DNA from: Anaerolineales bacterium UBA6131
GTDB taxonomy: Bacteria; Chloroflexota; Anaerolineae; UBA2200
Assembly (NCBI GenBank): GCA_002435875.1
Contig: DIVN01000140.1
Span: forward strand, 1 to 13,511
Direction of reading: 5' to 3'
DNA: 13,511 nucleotides
The position numbers were made by a program, and so were the translations under genes. The notes beneath the pieces are model-generated. The model did no database searches, had not been told where the DNA came from, and was given only the letters and a program-made list of their open reading frames with translations. This document shows, piece by piece, positions 5,904 to 13,511 of the stretch; the first letter of the stretch is position 1, and each line of letters begins with the position of its first letter.

Positions 5904-6422
5904 ATGTCGGATGGACTGCGAGTTGTTGCGGATCTGATGTGTATGGCGGCACGAACCGCGCCCAAGACCGCCGGTCAGGACTTTGTAGTCACGCAGGTCA
6001 TTGCGGGTGAAACCTGTGAGGATCTGGGCAATGCCATGATTAGGTTCGGCGAGCGCACAGGAAAGCGCAATTTTGACCGCGATGGTAACAACGTCAAGGC
6101 GTCTCCTGTTGTTGTGCTCATAGGCATCCAGGAGGCCAAGCCTGTCGGACTCGATTGCGGTGCTTGCGGCGCAGCCAAATGCCCCGAGATCAATTCCTTC
6201 AAGGGAGAGTTCAAGGGGCCACAGTGCGCGTTCCGGCTGTTGGATATGGGCATTGCCTTGGGTTCGGCGGTCAAGACCGCAAGCATGCTCAATGTCGACA
6301 ACCGCATCATCTACCGCATTGGGTCAGTTGCCCGTGAAATGGGGTTGATCGACGCGGATGTCGTAATGGGTATCCCGCTATCAGCTACGGGCAAGAACAT
6401 CTACTTTGATCGCAAGCCATAG
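5904..6422 (+). CDS. DUF2148 protein with ferredoxin-like Cys cluster
   Basis: This 172-residue protein is recognised as the DUF2148 family (annotated in databases as containing a ferredoxin domain), whose biochemical role is not established. Cysteines C85, C88 and C93 (DCGACGAAKCPE, 84-95) with C108 (GPQCAF) form a plausible four-ligand iron-sulfur site; C13 and C38 are further cysteines. The surrounding sequence (GIQEAKPVGLDCG, GIALGSAVKTASML, RIGSVAREMGL, GIPLSATGKNIYFDR) is typical of the family. There is no signal peptide or membrane segment, so it is cytoplasmic. The start is set by AGGAGG 7 nt upstream. It is the only plus-strand gene here, with its own promoter, and it ends 18 nt from the convergent aldolase gene. 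A redox link to the nearby AOR is possible but unproven. Confidence 0.88.
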   Translation: MSDGLRVVADLMCMAARTAPKTAGQDFVVTQVIAGETCEDLGNAMIRFGERTGKRNFDRDGNNVKASPVVVLIGIQEAKPVGLDCGACGAAKCPEINSFKGEFKGPQCAFRLLDMGIALGSAVKTASMLNVDNRIIYRIGSVAREMGLIDADVVMGIPLSATGKNIYFDRKP

Positions 6423-6436
6423 CCAAGCGGTTGGCT
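6421..6436. terminator. Small hairpin between convergent genes, weak terminator candidate
   Basis: AGCCAA and TTGGCT form a perfect 6-bp stem with loop GCGG, starting inside the DUF2148 stop codon and ending 4 nt before the aldolase stop. No T-run follows on either strand, so intrinsic termination would be poor. The position between two convergent stops is the main argument. Confidence 0.35.
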
Positions 6437-6440
6437 TAGG

Positions 6441-7127
6441 CTAGGTAGTTGGCATTTGGGAGCGCACCTGGCGAATCCAGCCGATGACTTCGGCGGTCTT
6501 GGCCGCAATCGACGCATACTCTCCGGCCTCGACCCAGTCTTTGCGCACCAGTTCCCCAGTGATGCCTACTGCCGCCACGCCTGCACCGAACCAGGCACGG
6601 ATACTCTCTTCTGTGGGCTGGACACCGGAAGTGGGCAGCATAAGGGTCCAGGGGGTTGGCCCAAGCACCGCCCTGACAAAGTCCGGGCCTCCTAGAGCGC
6701 AGCCGGGGAAGATCTTGACGATCTCCACCCCCAACTCCTCTGCCTGAGAAATCTCGGATGGACTTGCACAGCCCGGTATGTAAGGGACCTTGTGCCGATT
6801 GCACAAGCGTGCCACATCGGGGTTTAGCATGGACCCAACAACAAAATTGGCCCCGCTAGCGATATATATCGCCGCTGTGGCCGGATCAGCGATAGATCCC
6901 ACTCCCAGAATGGCCTCGGGGTCCTGGCGAGCGAAGTGTATCACCAGGTCGGAGAAGACCCGGTAGGCGTTGTCACCGCGGTTGGTATACTCGACTACCC
7001 GCGCGCCTCCCGACCGGCAGGCTGCCACGATCCTGATGGCGGTCTCCAGATCGGGATGGTAGAAAATGGGGATGAGCCCCACGTGCAGGATCTCGTTGAG
7101 AACTTTCAGACGCTTGAATCGCGCCAC
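6441..7127 (-). CDS. eda: KDPG/KHG aldolase (2-dehydro-3-deoxyphosphogluconate / 4-hydroxy-2-oxoglutarate aldolase)
   Basis: This 228-residue class I aldolase of the Eda family cleaves 2-keto-3-deoxy-6-phosphogluconate to pyruvate and glyceraldehyde 3-phosphate, or 4-hydroxy-2-oxoglutarate to pyruvate and glyoxylate. K138 in VEIVKIFPG is the expected Schiff-base lysine, and E46 in VVEYTNRG the expected catalytic glutamate. The barrel continues with PYIPGCASPSEI (115-126), LPTSGVQPTEESI (164-176) and AVGITGEL (186-193). The GTG start has GAGAGG (7136-7141) 8 nt upstream. An ATG at 7132-7134 is out of frame. The gene follows AOR by 42 nt and is probably its operon partner. The natural substrate is uncertain: LPTSGV replaces the PTGGV commonly seen near the phosphate site, so a non-phosphorylated or different keto-acid is possible. 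Confidence 0.9.
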   Translation of the reverse strand: MARFKRLKVLNEILHVGLIPIFYHPDLETAIRIVAACRSGGARVVEYTNRGDNAYRVFSDLVIHFARQDPEAILGVGSIADPATAAIYIASGANFVVGSMLNPDVARLCNRHKVPYIPGCASPSEISQAEELGVEIVKIFPGCALGGPDFVRAVLGPTPWTLMLPTSGVQPTEESIRAWFGAGVAAVGITGELVRKDWVEAGEYASIAAKTAEVIGWIRQVRSQMPTT

Positions 7128-7169
7128 AGTCCATGCCTCTCTATCAAAGGGTTGGTGTCGCAGGCAACG

Positions 7170-9053
7170 CTAAGGCTCTTTCTTCATCAACTCAACAAGC
7201 CAGCCCAGGCCCAGTTCGTGCAGCTTGCCCTCCGTGGATACACCGGTCTCCAGGTCCCAGCTATTCATGCCGTAGTACCAGTCGATCGCCTGACGCATGG
7301 TCTGCTCTGGTACCCGCACGCCCTCGGTGGGTCCTGATTCAAAAGGCGTCGCGAAACGCCAGTGGGCCGCATCATCGCTGGGACGGAGCCCTTCCCGGTA
7401 GTTGTATGCCCGTGCCATGGCCAGGGCACGTTCCCCAGTCTTCATTAACTCAAAGATGCTGCTGTTCCAGCCAGTCACAGCACGCACAAGGTCGCACACT
7501 TGCTGCATCGTATAAGGCATGAAAGCACACAGACCCAGGCAGTTGCCCATCACCTGCCAGTCGACCCCGTACTTGACCAGGCGGACCTTCTCTGGCCCGA
7601 GATCGTCCGCGGCAATAGGGTCCAGGATACCTAGGCTGCGCATGTCTGCGATTGATGAGCCTTCTCCAGCATAAGAGGTATCATGAATGTTGTGCATGTG
7701 GTCAGCGCCCGTCGGCGAGGTGGTATAACCCAACCCAAGGCCAAATTTCAGGCGGGGCTCATGCATGGGCAATTCCTGACCCTTTACTTGTACGGCATAG
7801 CGCTCAGTCCCCCGCCCGATGGCCCGAGCCGCACGCAAGCTCCCCTCGGCCAATAAGTCTCCCAGCCCTTGGCGATGAGCGATGCGCTCAACGAGGGCGA
7901 GCATGGCCTCGGCGTTGCCAAAACGCAGCTCTAGCCCATCCGTGTCTTGGGGTGTGAGCAGACCACGTTCGAAGCACTCCATCGCCCAGGCAATGGACAC
8001 CCCTGTGGAGATTGTATCGAGGCCGTAGGCATTGCAGAGCTGATTGCCAAAGGCAATGGCTTCAAGATCGTCTATGCCACAACAAGATCCAAGCGAGCCG
8101 ATGGTCTCATATTCGGGCCCGCCGTAGGTCGGACTGACTGCATACCGTCCGGTGCACTGAACGCGCCGCTTGCAGTGCACGGGGCATGCGAAGCAGTTGT
8201 CGCGGCCAACCAGAATCGTCTGGGTCATCGTATCGCCCGCTATCCTGCTTGCCCCCTCAAAGGCCCCTTGCTGGAAGTTACGGGTGGGTAGTCCCCCCGT
8301 TGCGTTCAACCCAGCAAGGCCGCCATTGGTGCCATTCTCCCGCAAGTCAGCCGTCCAGCCAGTCATCCCTTCTTGTGCCAGCCACTTGGCGAGCTTCTGA
8401 AGCCCACCGGCATCGGTCACGTCTACACGCCCCGTGCCTCGGACCGCTACCGCTTTGAGCTTCTTGGAGCCCATCACGGCGCCCAGACCCGTTCGGCCCG
8501 CGGCGCGGTTGATGTCGTGGATGACACAGGCAATCCGTGACAACTTTTCGCCAGCAAGCCCGCACTGTGCCACCCGGACGTGGTCGTCACCAAGATCGCG
8601 ACGCAGCCGCTCTTCCACGTCGGCAGTAGTCTTGCCCCACAAGTGCGCCGCATCGCGAATCTCAACCCGATCGTCCTGAATCCACAGGTAGACGGGATGG
8701 TCCGCGGCGCCGGAGATGATGAGAGCATCCCAGCCTGCGTGCCGAAACTCAGCGCCCCAGAATCCTCCTACGTCGGACTCGCCGAATCCACCCGTGAGCG
8801 GGGATTTGGCGCCTACTGCGTGACGTCCGCTTCCGCCTACGGGCACACCTGTCGCGATGCCAGGTGCGAAGATCAGGAGGTTCTGTGGCGAGAGGGCATC
8901 AATGCCTCGTGGGACTTCTCGGAGCAGGTAATGGGCAATTAGCCCCCAACCGCCCAGATATGTGCGGTAAAAGTTGTCACCAGGTGACTCCTGAGTCACC
9001 TGACTGGTGCCCAAATCAACGCGCAGCACTTTGTTGTGATATCCGAATGGCAT
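7170..9053 (-). CDS. Aldehyde:ferredoxin oxidoreductase (AOR family, tungsten-type)
   Basis: This 627-residue enzyme of the AOR family oxidises aldehydes to acids with ferredoxin as acceptor, using a tungsten (or molybdenum) bis-pterin and one [4Fe-4S] cluster. The N-terminal domain (about 5-208) shows YLGGWGLIAHYLL, APGIATGVPVGG, GRHAVGAKSPLTGGFGESD and RTGLGAVMGSKKLKA. Cluster ligands are C287, C290 and C294 (CFACPVHC), with distant C509 in NCLGLC; spacing matches the Pyrococcus enzyme. Pterin-binding motifs are NAYGLD (341-346) and NCLGLC (504-509), both with Asn in the first place. GPEYETIGSLG (312-322) and GADHMHNIHD (449-458) line the active site. The ATG has AAAAGGAG 10 nt upstream, inside the end of pepA. 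The start is only 5 nt after the pepA stop, and eda follows after 42 nt. The aldehyde used is unknown; the neighbour suggests an aldolase product. Confidence 0.95.
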   Translation of the reverse strand: MPFGYHNKVLRVDLGTSQVTQESPGDNFYRTYLGGWGLIAHYLLREVPRGIDALSPQNLLIFAPGIATGVPVGGSGRHAVGAKSPLTGGFGESDVGGFWGAEFRHAGWDALIISGAADHPVYLWIQDDRVEIRDAAHLWGKTTADVEERLRRDLGDDHVRVAQCGLAGEKLSRIACVIHDINRAAGRTGLGAVMGSKKLKAVAVRGTGRVDVTDAGGLQKLAKWLAQEGMTGWTADLRENGTNGGLAGLNATGGLPTRNFQQGAFEGASRIAGDTMTQTILVGRDNCFACPVHCKRRVQCTGRYAVSPTYGGPEYETIGSLGSCCGIDDLEAIAFGNQLCNAYGLDTISTGVSIAWAMECFERGLLTPQDTDGLELRFGNAEAMLALVERIAHRQGLGDLLAEGSLRAARAIGRGTERYAVQVKGQELPMHEPRLKFGLGLGYTTSPTGADHMHNIHDTSYAGEGSSIADMRSLGILDPIAADDLGPEKVRLVKYGVDWQVMGNCLGLCAFMPYTMQQVCDLVRAVTGWNSSIFELMKTGERALAMARAYNYREGLRPSDDAAHWRFATPFESGPTEGVRVPEQTMRQAIDWYYGMNSWDLETGVSTEGKLHELGLGWLVELMKKEP

Positions 9054-9058
9054 GTCTG

Positions 9059-10585
9059 CTATGCTCCTTTTCCTGTTGACACTCGTCTCCAGTCACGTAG
9101 CACCTGTACGAGCAAGCGTGTCCCGTAGCCCGTTGCGCCCTTGGGACGGTAGGGCGAGTCCTTGTCTGAATAGGAGACGCCTGCAATATCCAGGTGAGCC
9201 CATGGAGCCTGTCCTGCAAAGTTCTTGAGCAGCATGGCTGCGGTAATAGCTCCGGCCGCTCGGCCGCCACTGTTTTTCATGTCAGCCACATCGCTCTTGA
9301 TTAGCTCGGCATACTCTTTCCACAGGGGCATGCGCCAGACCTTTTCGGCCGTAACCTCTGATGCCAACTCGATCCTCGCCGCCAGGGGATCATTGTCACA
9401 GAACAATCCGGCGGCAACCTCTCCCAGCGCAACAACACAAGCACCAGTCAGCGTGGCCAGGTCAATTATCGCCGTGGGTCTGAAACGTTGAGCATAGGTC
9501 AGTGCATCGGCAAGAACGAGGCGACCTTCTGCATCAGTGCTGATCACCTCGATCGTCTTGCCACTCATTGTTTTCAGGACATCACCTGGCTTGTATGCAT
9601 TGCCGCCGGGTAGGTTCTCCGTCGCAGGAACGAGCCCAACGACACGCTGTGGCAGCTGCAATTCGGCTATGGCGCGCATGGCCCCCAACACAGCAGCAGC
9701 GCCTGCCATGTCGTCCTTCATCTTGTCCATGTTCTCGGCAGGTTTCAGAGATATCCCGCCGCTATCGAAGGTGATGCCCTTGCCAATCAGGACAACGGGG
9801 GGTGACGAGGCGTCTGTCGGGCTATGCTCGAGAACGAGAAAGCGTGGCTCTTGTACACTGCCTTGAGCGACTCCTAATAAGGCTCCCATCTCGAGGCTGC
9901 GCATCTGCGCAGGACCCAACACCTGGCAACTCAGGCCAACAGACTCGGCCATACGCAGCGATTCTTCAGCCAAAATGGCTGGGGTAGCATAGTTGGCCGG
10001 TTGGTTGACCAGGTCACGAACCCACATCACGGCGGCAGCAATCTTCTGTCCGATATCAATGCCTTGCTCAACCAGCCCCCGCTGCTGTGCAGACACCACC
10101 ACGTCGACCTGCTGCACCTCACGCGGTGTGGCTCGCTCGTCCTTCTCGGTGCGGTGCTGACGGAACTGGTACTGCGAGAGCACGACGCTTTCTGCCAATG
10201 CCTGTGCCTCACGGACTGTTTCTGACTCTGTTCCCCCGAGGCCGAAAAGCGTCGTTGCATAGGCCGTCACCCCCAGAGCCTGAGCCCTGCGTGCAGCGGT
10301 TGCTTGCGCCTGTCGCGCCCGTTCCAGATCGAACTCTTCTTTCTTGCCCAGTCCGATCAGAAGTACACGCTTGGCAGGCAGAGCGCCGTGCGTATAGAGG
10401 ATGGCGGTGTCGTTCAGTTTGCCAGCAAAATCGCCCCAGTCAAACAGGTTGCGAACTTGCCCGCCCAGGGCTGCGTCAACCACTGCGGCTGCAGTGGGCA
10501 GCGCCTGTGCATCTTCAAAGGCACTCACCACCAAGAGTTCAGTCGAGAGTCTTTGAAGCTCGGTCTCGTTGACCTCGATTCTCAC
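9059..10585 (-). CDS. pepA: Leucyl aminopeptidase (M17, PepA)
   Basis: This 508-residue cytoplasmic dimetal aminopeptidase of family M17 removes N-terminal residues from peptides and helps in protein turnover. The N-terminal macro-like domain spans about 1-165. The catalytic domain has the metal and active-site residues K269 and D274 (GKGITFDSGG), K281, D292 (DDMAGAAAV), and D351, E353 and R355 in STDAEGRL (349-356; most members have NTDAEGRL). The C-terminus carries DIATLT-like DLATLTGA and PWAHLDIAGV. Length is normal for the family. The GTG start has a perfect AGGAGG (10591-10596) 5 nt upstream. It lies 37 nt after yhhN and 5 nt before AOR, so AOR translation may be coupled to it. Some PepA proteins also bind DNA; nothing here shows that. 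Confidence 0.96.
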   Translation of the reverse strand: MRIEVNETELQRLSTELLVVSAFEDAQALPTAAAVVDAALGGQVRNLFDWGDFAGKLNDTAILYTHGALPAKRVLLIGLGKKEEFDLERARQAQATAARRAQALGVTAYATTLFGLGGTESETVREAQALAESVVLSQYQFRQHRTEKDERATPREVQQVDVVVSAQQRGLVEQGIDIGQKIAAAVMWVRDLVNQPANYATPAILAEESLRMAESVGLSCQVLGPAQMRSLEMGALLGVAQGSVQEPRFLVLEHSPTDASSPPVVLIGKGITFDSGGISLKPAENMDKMKDDMAGAAAVLGAMRAIAELQLPQRVVGLVPATENLPGGNAYKPGDVLKTMSGKTIEVISTDAEGRLVLADALTYAQRFRPTAIIDLATLTGACVVALGEVAAGLFCDNDPLAARIELASEVTAEKVWRMPLWKEYAELIKSDVADMKNSGGRAAGAITAAMLLKNFAGQAPWAHLDIAGVSYSDKDSPYRPKGATGYGTRLLVQVLRDWRRVSTGKGA

Positions 10586-10622
10586 TTTATCCTCCTATAA
10601 AATGGCTGGGACCGCCTGCGTT

Positions 10623-11363
10623 CTACACCAGTGCATTGGAGTAGACGATCAGCAACTGTCCCATAGCGTATGTGAGCCAGATGGCGTCATTGACCGATCT
10701 ATAGGCGTGCCCGCGGATCTGCCAGTTACCCAGCAGGAAATCTGAGGCAAGGAACAAGCCTGCCCCCAGCGCAAGTGGGCGGAAACTCGGATCCACAAAC
10801 CCAACAGCTAGGGCAATTCCTGCCATGCTGCCGACAAGTCCGGCATAGCCCATACTGGCCCAATTCAGTGTCGCTGGTCCATCGGGGTTGCGAATCCAAA
10901 AGTACCAGCCAAGGACAGCAAAGAGCACAGTACCCGCAGCGCTGAACCGTGCGACGGCAAGCGAGTGCTCAGGCAACGTATCCAGCAGCCACAAAAAGGC
11001 CTTGATGTAAAAGGCGTGGCCAACACCAAACACCAACATACCGCAACCTAGCCGGTGCGGTACGCGAATGATCCTGGCCATGATCAGGTCACCCAGGAAG
11101 CCAGCGACCATCCCAAAGCCAATCAGGCGCGCAAATCCATTGGTGGCCCCAGCTCCCCTGCCGAACCAGAATAGCAGCGCCGCGAACGTCACAGCTGCCG
11201 ACACAAGCAACCGCAACCAACGAGGCAGGCGGCCGCTCTGATCGGCTGCTGGCCTGCCAAACAACAGGCCCACAAACAGCGAGACGGGCACCAGGCCGAA
11301 CAAAGCAGCCAGTATGGCATCGATTGGTGGCGGATACGGCAGGGGGAACACTCCGCGCCTCAC
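10623..11363 (-). CDS. YhhN/TMEM86-family membrane protein (lysoplasmalogenase-like)
   Basis: This 246-residue integral membrane protein has about eight hydrophobic segments: near 14-35, 52-68, 77-96, 105-124, 140-157, 168-190, 197-214 and 226-242. Family landmarks are GDLIM (91-95), FGVGHAFY (112-119) and LFLASDFLLG (203-212). Relatives include lysoplasmalogenases, which cleave the vinyl-ether bond of lysoplasmalogens; whether this bacterial member does so is not known. Plasmalogens are typical of anaerobes, which would suit the AOR nearby. The GTG start has AGGGG 6 nt upstream; a second in-frame GTG four codons later is less well placed. The gene is 37 nt before pepA and 183 nt after priA. 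No clear promoter was seen in that 183-nt gap. Confidence 0.82.
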   Translation of the reverse strand: MRRGVFPLPYPPPIDAILAALFGLVPVSLFVGLLFGRPAADQSGRLPRWLRLLVSAAVTFAALLFWFGRGAGATNGFARLIGFGMVAGFLGDLIMARIIRVPHRLGCGMLVFGVGHAFYIKAFLWLLDTLPEHSLAVARFSAAGTVLFAVLGWYFWIRNPDGPATLNWASMGYAGLVGSMAGIALAVGFVDPSFRPLALGAGLFLASDFLLGNWQIRGHAYRSVNDAIWLTYAMGQLLIVYSNALV

Positions 11364-11546
11364 AGATGGCCCCTCTACGTGGCAGCACGCGCCCCCATCT
11401 CCAATGCAAGGGCACCTTCAACAGGAGCATATCGCAGAAAGGATGTCTGCGCAAACTACTTGGCGCCGTTGATGGCATGGCAACCGTTTCTGTGCCTATG
11501 GCGCGCCGCCAGCAACAATTGTCGCGAGCTGACTGGTCAGCCTACG

Positions 11547-13511
11547 CTACAGCATACTGACCGGATCGACATCCACGTTCCAGCCACGAGGCAGGCTGAG
11601 CTGCTCCAGCACAAGTTCGAGATCTGTTCCCCGCAACATCAACTGCCAGCGGTACTTGCCCCGCAACCGCTGCACGAAACACGGCGATGGGCCGATCACA
11701 TCGGCGTTGCTCAGCCCCAATCGCGCAATCTCCTGCTGCAGCCAGAGGGACAACTGCGCCGATTCCTCCTTACACCTGAGCTGGTTGGCATGGGCGTAGA
11801 CCATCCTTACCAAGCGGCCAAACGGAGGGTACCCGTGTTCGCGCCGAAAAGCGATCTCGTGAGTGTAGAACGTATGGTAGTCATGATGGCTGGCCGCCTG
11901 AATGCAGGGATGATCTGGGGCGTAGGTCTGGATGATTACCTTTCCACCAAGAGCGCTGCGCCCTGCACGTCCCGCGACCTGGGTGAGAAGCTGAAATGTG
12001 CGCTCGCCGGCACGAAAGTCCGGCAGGTACAAGGCAGTGTCTGCGCTGATGACGCCGACGAGAGTAACTCGAGGCAAATCCAGGCCTTTTGCCACCATCT
12101 GAGTGCCAACCAGGACGTCGGCTTTTTGACTCACGAAACGCTCCAGAATCCTCTCATGGGCGCCCTTGGCACTGGTTACGTCCCGATCCCACCGCAATAC
12201 CCTGGCCTGAGGGAAGAGCTCGTGCACCAGTTGCACCACCTTCTGTGTGCCGAGACCAAAGTGGCGAATTCGCCCACTCCCGCACTTGGGACAGACTTGC
12301 GGTACCTCGCACTGGTAGTTGCAGCGATGACAACGCAGATGCACCGCTTCATCGTGGTAGACCAGTGGGACGTCGCAGTTTGGACAGGACGCGACGTACC
12401 CACAATCGCGGCACATGACGAATGTTGATGACCCTCGACGATTGAGAAACAGGATGACTTGCTCCCTCGCGTCGAGTGTCGCCGTCATGGCCGCATGCAG
12501 GGCTCTGCTGAATGGACTGCGGTTACCAGACCGCAGTTCAGCCCTCAGATCGACGATCTGCACCGGAGGCAAATCCATATGGTGCACGCCATCGTGATCG
12601 GGCCCGTGGATTGCCGCCTGTTGATGCCGATTGGCCCCTTCGGGAGCCTCGGATGGGGGCTCGGTGTCAGCCCGGTGTCCCATGATGCGTTGTGGAAGCT
12701 CAAGTAGCCGAAAGTCACCTCTCTGCGCTCGATAGTAGGAGCCAACATCCGGCGTGGCGCTCCCTAGAATCACCAGGGCTCCTGTAAGCTCGGACAGCTT
12801 GACAGCCACATCGCGAGCATGGTAGTTGGGAGTCTCCTGACGCTTGTATGACCATTCGTGTTCTTCGTCCACAATGATCAGGCGCAGACGCGGCAACGGA
12901 GCAAAGATCGCCGATACGGGGCCGATCACAATATCCGCCCGCCCGTCACGAATGCGCCGCCATTCGTCATAACGCTCCCCAGGCGACAGTTGGCTGTGGA
13001 TCACGGCGAGCCGACCAGGAAACCGCGCCGCAAAACGGTTAATCGTCTGGGGAGTCAGGGCAATCTCCGGGACGAGCACGATGCCCTGTCCTCCCTGCTG
13101 GAATACTTCAGCAAGAGCGCGGAGGTAGATCTCGGTCTTGCCGCTACCGGTCACCCCGTGCAACAGTATGGTCTGGCCCTGGGTATCACCCAGAGCCCGG
13201 ACCACTGGTTGCCAGACTGATGCTTGATCTTGCGTGAATCTTGGCGGTGAAGTGGCGGGAAAGTCGCGCCCGGCCAGGGGGTCCCGCTGTACCTCTTGCT
13301 CGCTGAGCGCGATGATGCCGCGCTTAACCAGCCCTAGTACGGTCCCGCGGCCAACCTGCGCCGCCTCACATACCTCCTGCAGGGGTATAGAAGTGCTTTG
13401 TGCACCTGGCTCCGTGGTCCTGCGGTGCAGGTATTCTATGACCGCCTTCTGTTTGCTGCCCCTAAGAGCAACCGTCGAGGGCGTATCCTCTGCCGAGGAT
13501 AGATAGACGGA
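11547..13511 (-). CDS. priA: Primosomal replication-restart helicase PriA (N-terminus beyond right edge)
   Basis: The last 654 residues of PriA, the superfamily 2 helicase that reloads the replisome at stalled forks, are present. The reading frame is open to the window edge, so the 5' end, including most of the DNA-binding domain, is missing. The visible N-terminal part ends a winged-helix-like region (LQEVCEAAQVGRGTVLGLV). Then come Walker A GVTGSGKTE (119-127 of the visible part), the DEEHEWSYK motif (from 215), GSATP (251-255), eight zinc cysteines (367, 370, 376, 379, 394, 397, 407, 410), LVGTQMVAKGLD and QVAGRAGR. It ends in the typical DVDPVSML. An insert of about 30 residues, rich in His and acidic residues (visible residues about 276-313), sits between LPQRI and PPVQIVDLR. 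It is the most upstream visible gene of the minus-strand series, 183 nt before yhhN. Confidence 0.97.
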   Translation of the reverse strand, partial: SVYLSSAEDTPSTVALRGSKQKAVIEYLHRRTTEPGAQSTSIPLQEVCEAAQVGRGTVLGLVKRGIIALSEQEVQRDPLAGRDFPATSPPRFTQDQASVWQPVVRALGDTQGQTILLHGVTGSGKTEIYLRALAEVFQQGGQGIVLVPEIALTPQTINRFAARFPGRLAVIHSQLSPGERYDEWRRIRDGRADIVIGPVSAIFAPLPRLRLIIVDEEHEWSYKRQETPNYHARDVAVKLSELTGALVILGSATPDVGSYYRAQRGDFRLLELPQRIMGHRADTEPPSEAPEGANRHQQAAIHGPDHDGVHHMDLPPVQIVDLRAELRSGNRSPFSRALHAAMTATLDAREQVILFLNRRGSSTFVMCRDCGYVASCPNCDVPLVYHDEAVHLRCHRCNYQCEVPQVCPKCGSGRIRHFGLGTQKVVQLVHELFPQARVLRWDRDVTSAKGAHERILERFVSQKADVLVGTQMVAKGLDLPRVTLVGVISADTALYLPDFRAGERTFQLLTQVAGRAGRSALGGKVIIQTYAPDHPCIQAASHHDYHTFYTHEIAFRREHGYPPFGRLVRMVYAHANQLRCKEESAQLSLWLQQEIARLGLSNADVIGPSPCFVQRLRGKYRWQLMLRGTDLELVLEQLSLPRGWNVDVDPVSML

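Noticed and set aside
7652..8458. Several plus-strand open frames opposite the AOR gene
   Set aside because: All are antisense to conserved AOR motifs and overlap one another, as expected by chance in G+C-rich coding DNA.
7170..9053. Asn for Asp in both AOR pterin motifs as a functional defect
   Set aside because: From memory, Asn at the first position is seen in many AOR-family members, and all cluster cysteines are intact, so the enzyme looks normal.
11364..11546. Promoter in the 183-nt gap before yhhN
   Set aside because: Only a poor match was found (TTGCGC and TATGCT, 16 nt apart, around 11427-11454). It is too weak to report as a feature; yhhN may be read from the priA transcript.
11379..12428. 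Plus-strand open frame of 349 codons opposite priA
   Set aside because: It lies antisense to conserved PriA helicase motifs, including the zinc cysteines. Its product resembles nothing known, and no convincing start signal was seen. It is a high-G+C shadow.

Overview
The window (about 57% G+C by eye) contains eleven protein genes, ten of them on the minus strand. No tRNA, rRNA, CRISPR array, insertion sequence or phage gene was seen. The gene set suggests an anaerobic or facultatively anaerobic bacterium. It includes a MerR-type HspR repressor, a bacterial eRF1-like protein, a zinc-finger-less DnaJ and a tungsten-type aldehyde:ferredoxin oxidoreductase. Chloroflexota is my best guess; this is inference from gene content and was not tested by a search.

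Region 1 (1-5550, minus strand) is a heat-shock and protein-quality operon in the order grpE, dnaJ (CbpA-like), htrA-type lipoprotein protease, hspR, eRF1-like (baeRF) protein, clpB (cut by the left edge). Gaps are 26-44 nt, widening to 97 nt before clpB. A near-consensus sigma-70 promoter (TTGACA, 17 nt, TAGAAT) precedes grpE, and its -35 box lies inside a perfect palindrome. No dnaK is present. The likely logic is that HspR autoregulates a unit combining refolding (GrpE and a J protein acting on a DnaK encoded elsewhere), disaggregation (ClpB), envelope proteolysis (HtrA) and perhaps release of stalled nascent chains (baeRF).

Region 2 (5486-6440) is the divergent intergenic stretch of about 420 nt and one plus-strand gene. 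That gene encodes a 172-residue DUF2148 protein with a Cys cluster. It has its own good promoter and a predicted leader of about 200 nt. It converges on region 3 at a small hairpin.

Region 3 (6441-13511, minus strand) reads priA (N-terminus beyond the right edge), yhhN (membrane lysoplasmalogenase family), pepA (M17 leucyl aminopeptidase), AOR (aldehyde:ferredoxin oxidoreductase) and eda (KDPG/KHG aldolase). pepA, AOR and eda are tightly spaced (5 and 42 nt). The AOR-aldolase pair suggests that an aldehyde released by the aldolase, such as glyceraldehyde, its phosphate or glyoxylate, is oxidised to the acid with ferredoxin as electron acceptor.

GTG starts with strong Shine-Dalgarno sequences are common here: the eRF1-like gene, eda, pepA and yhhN.
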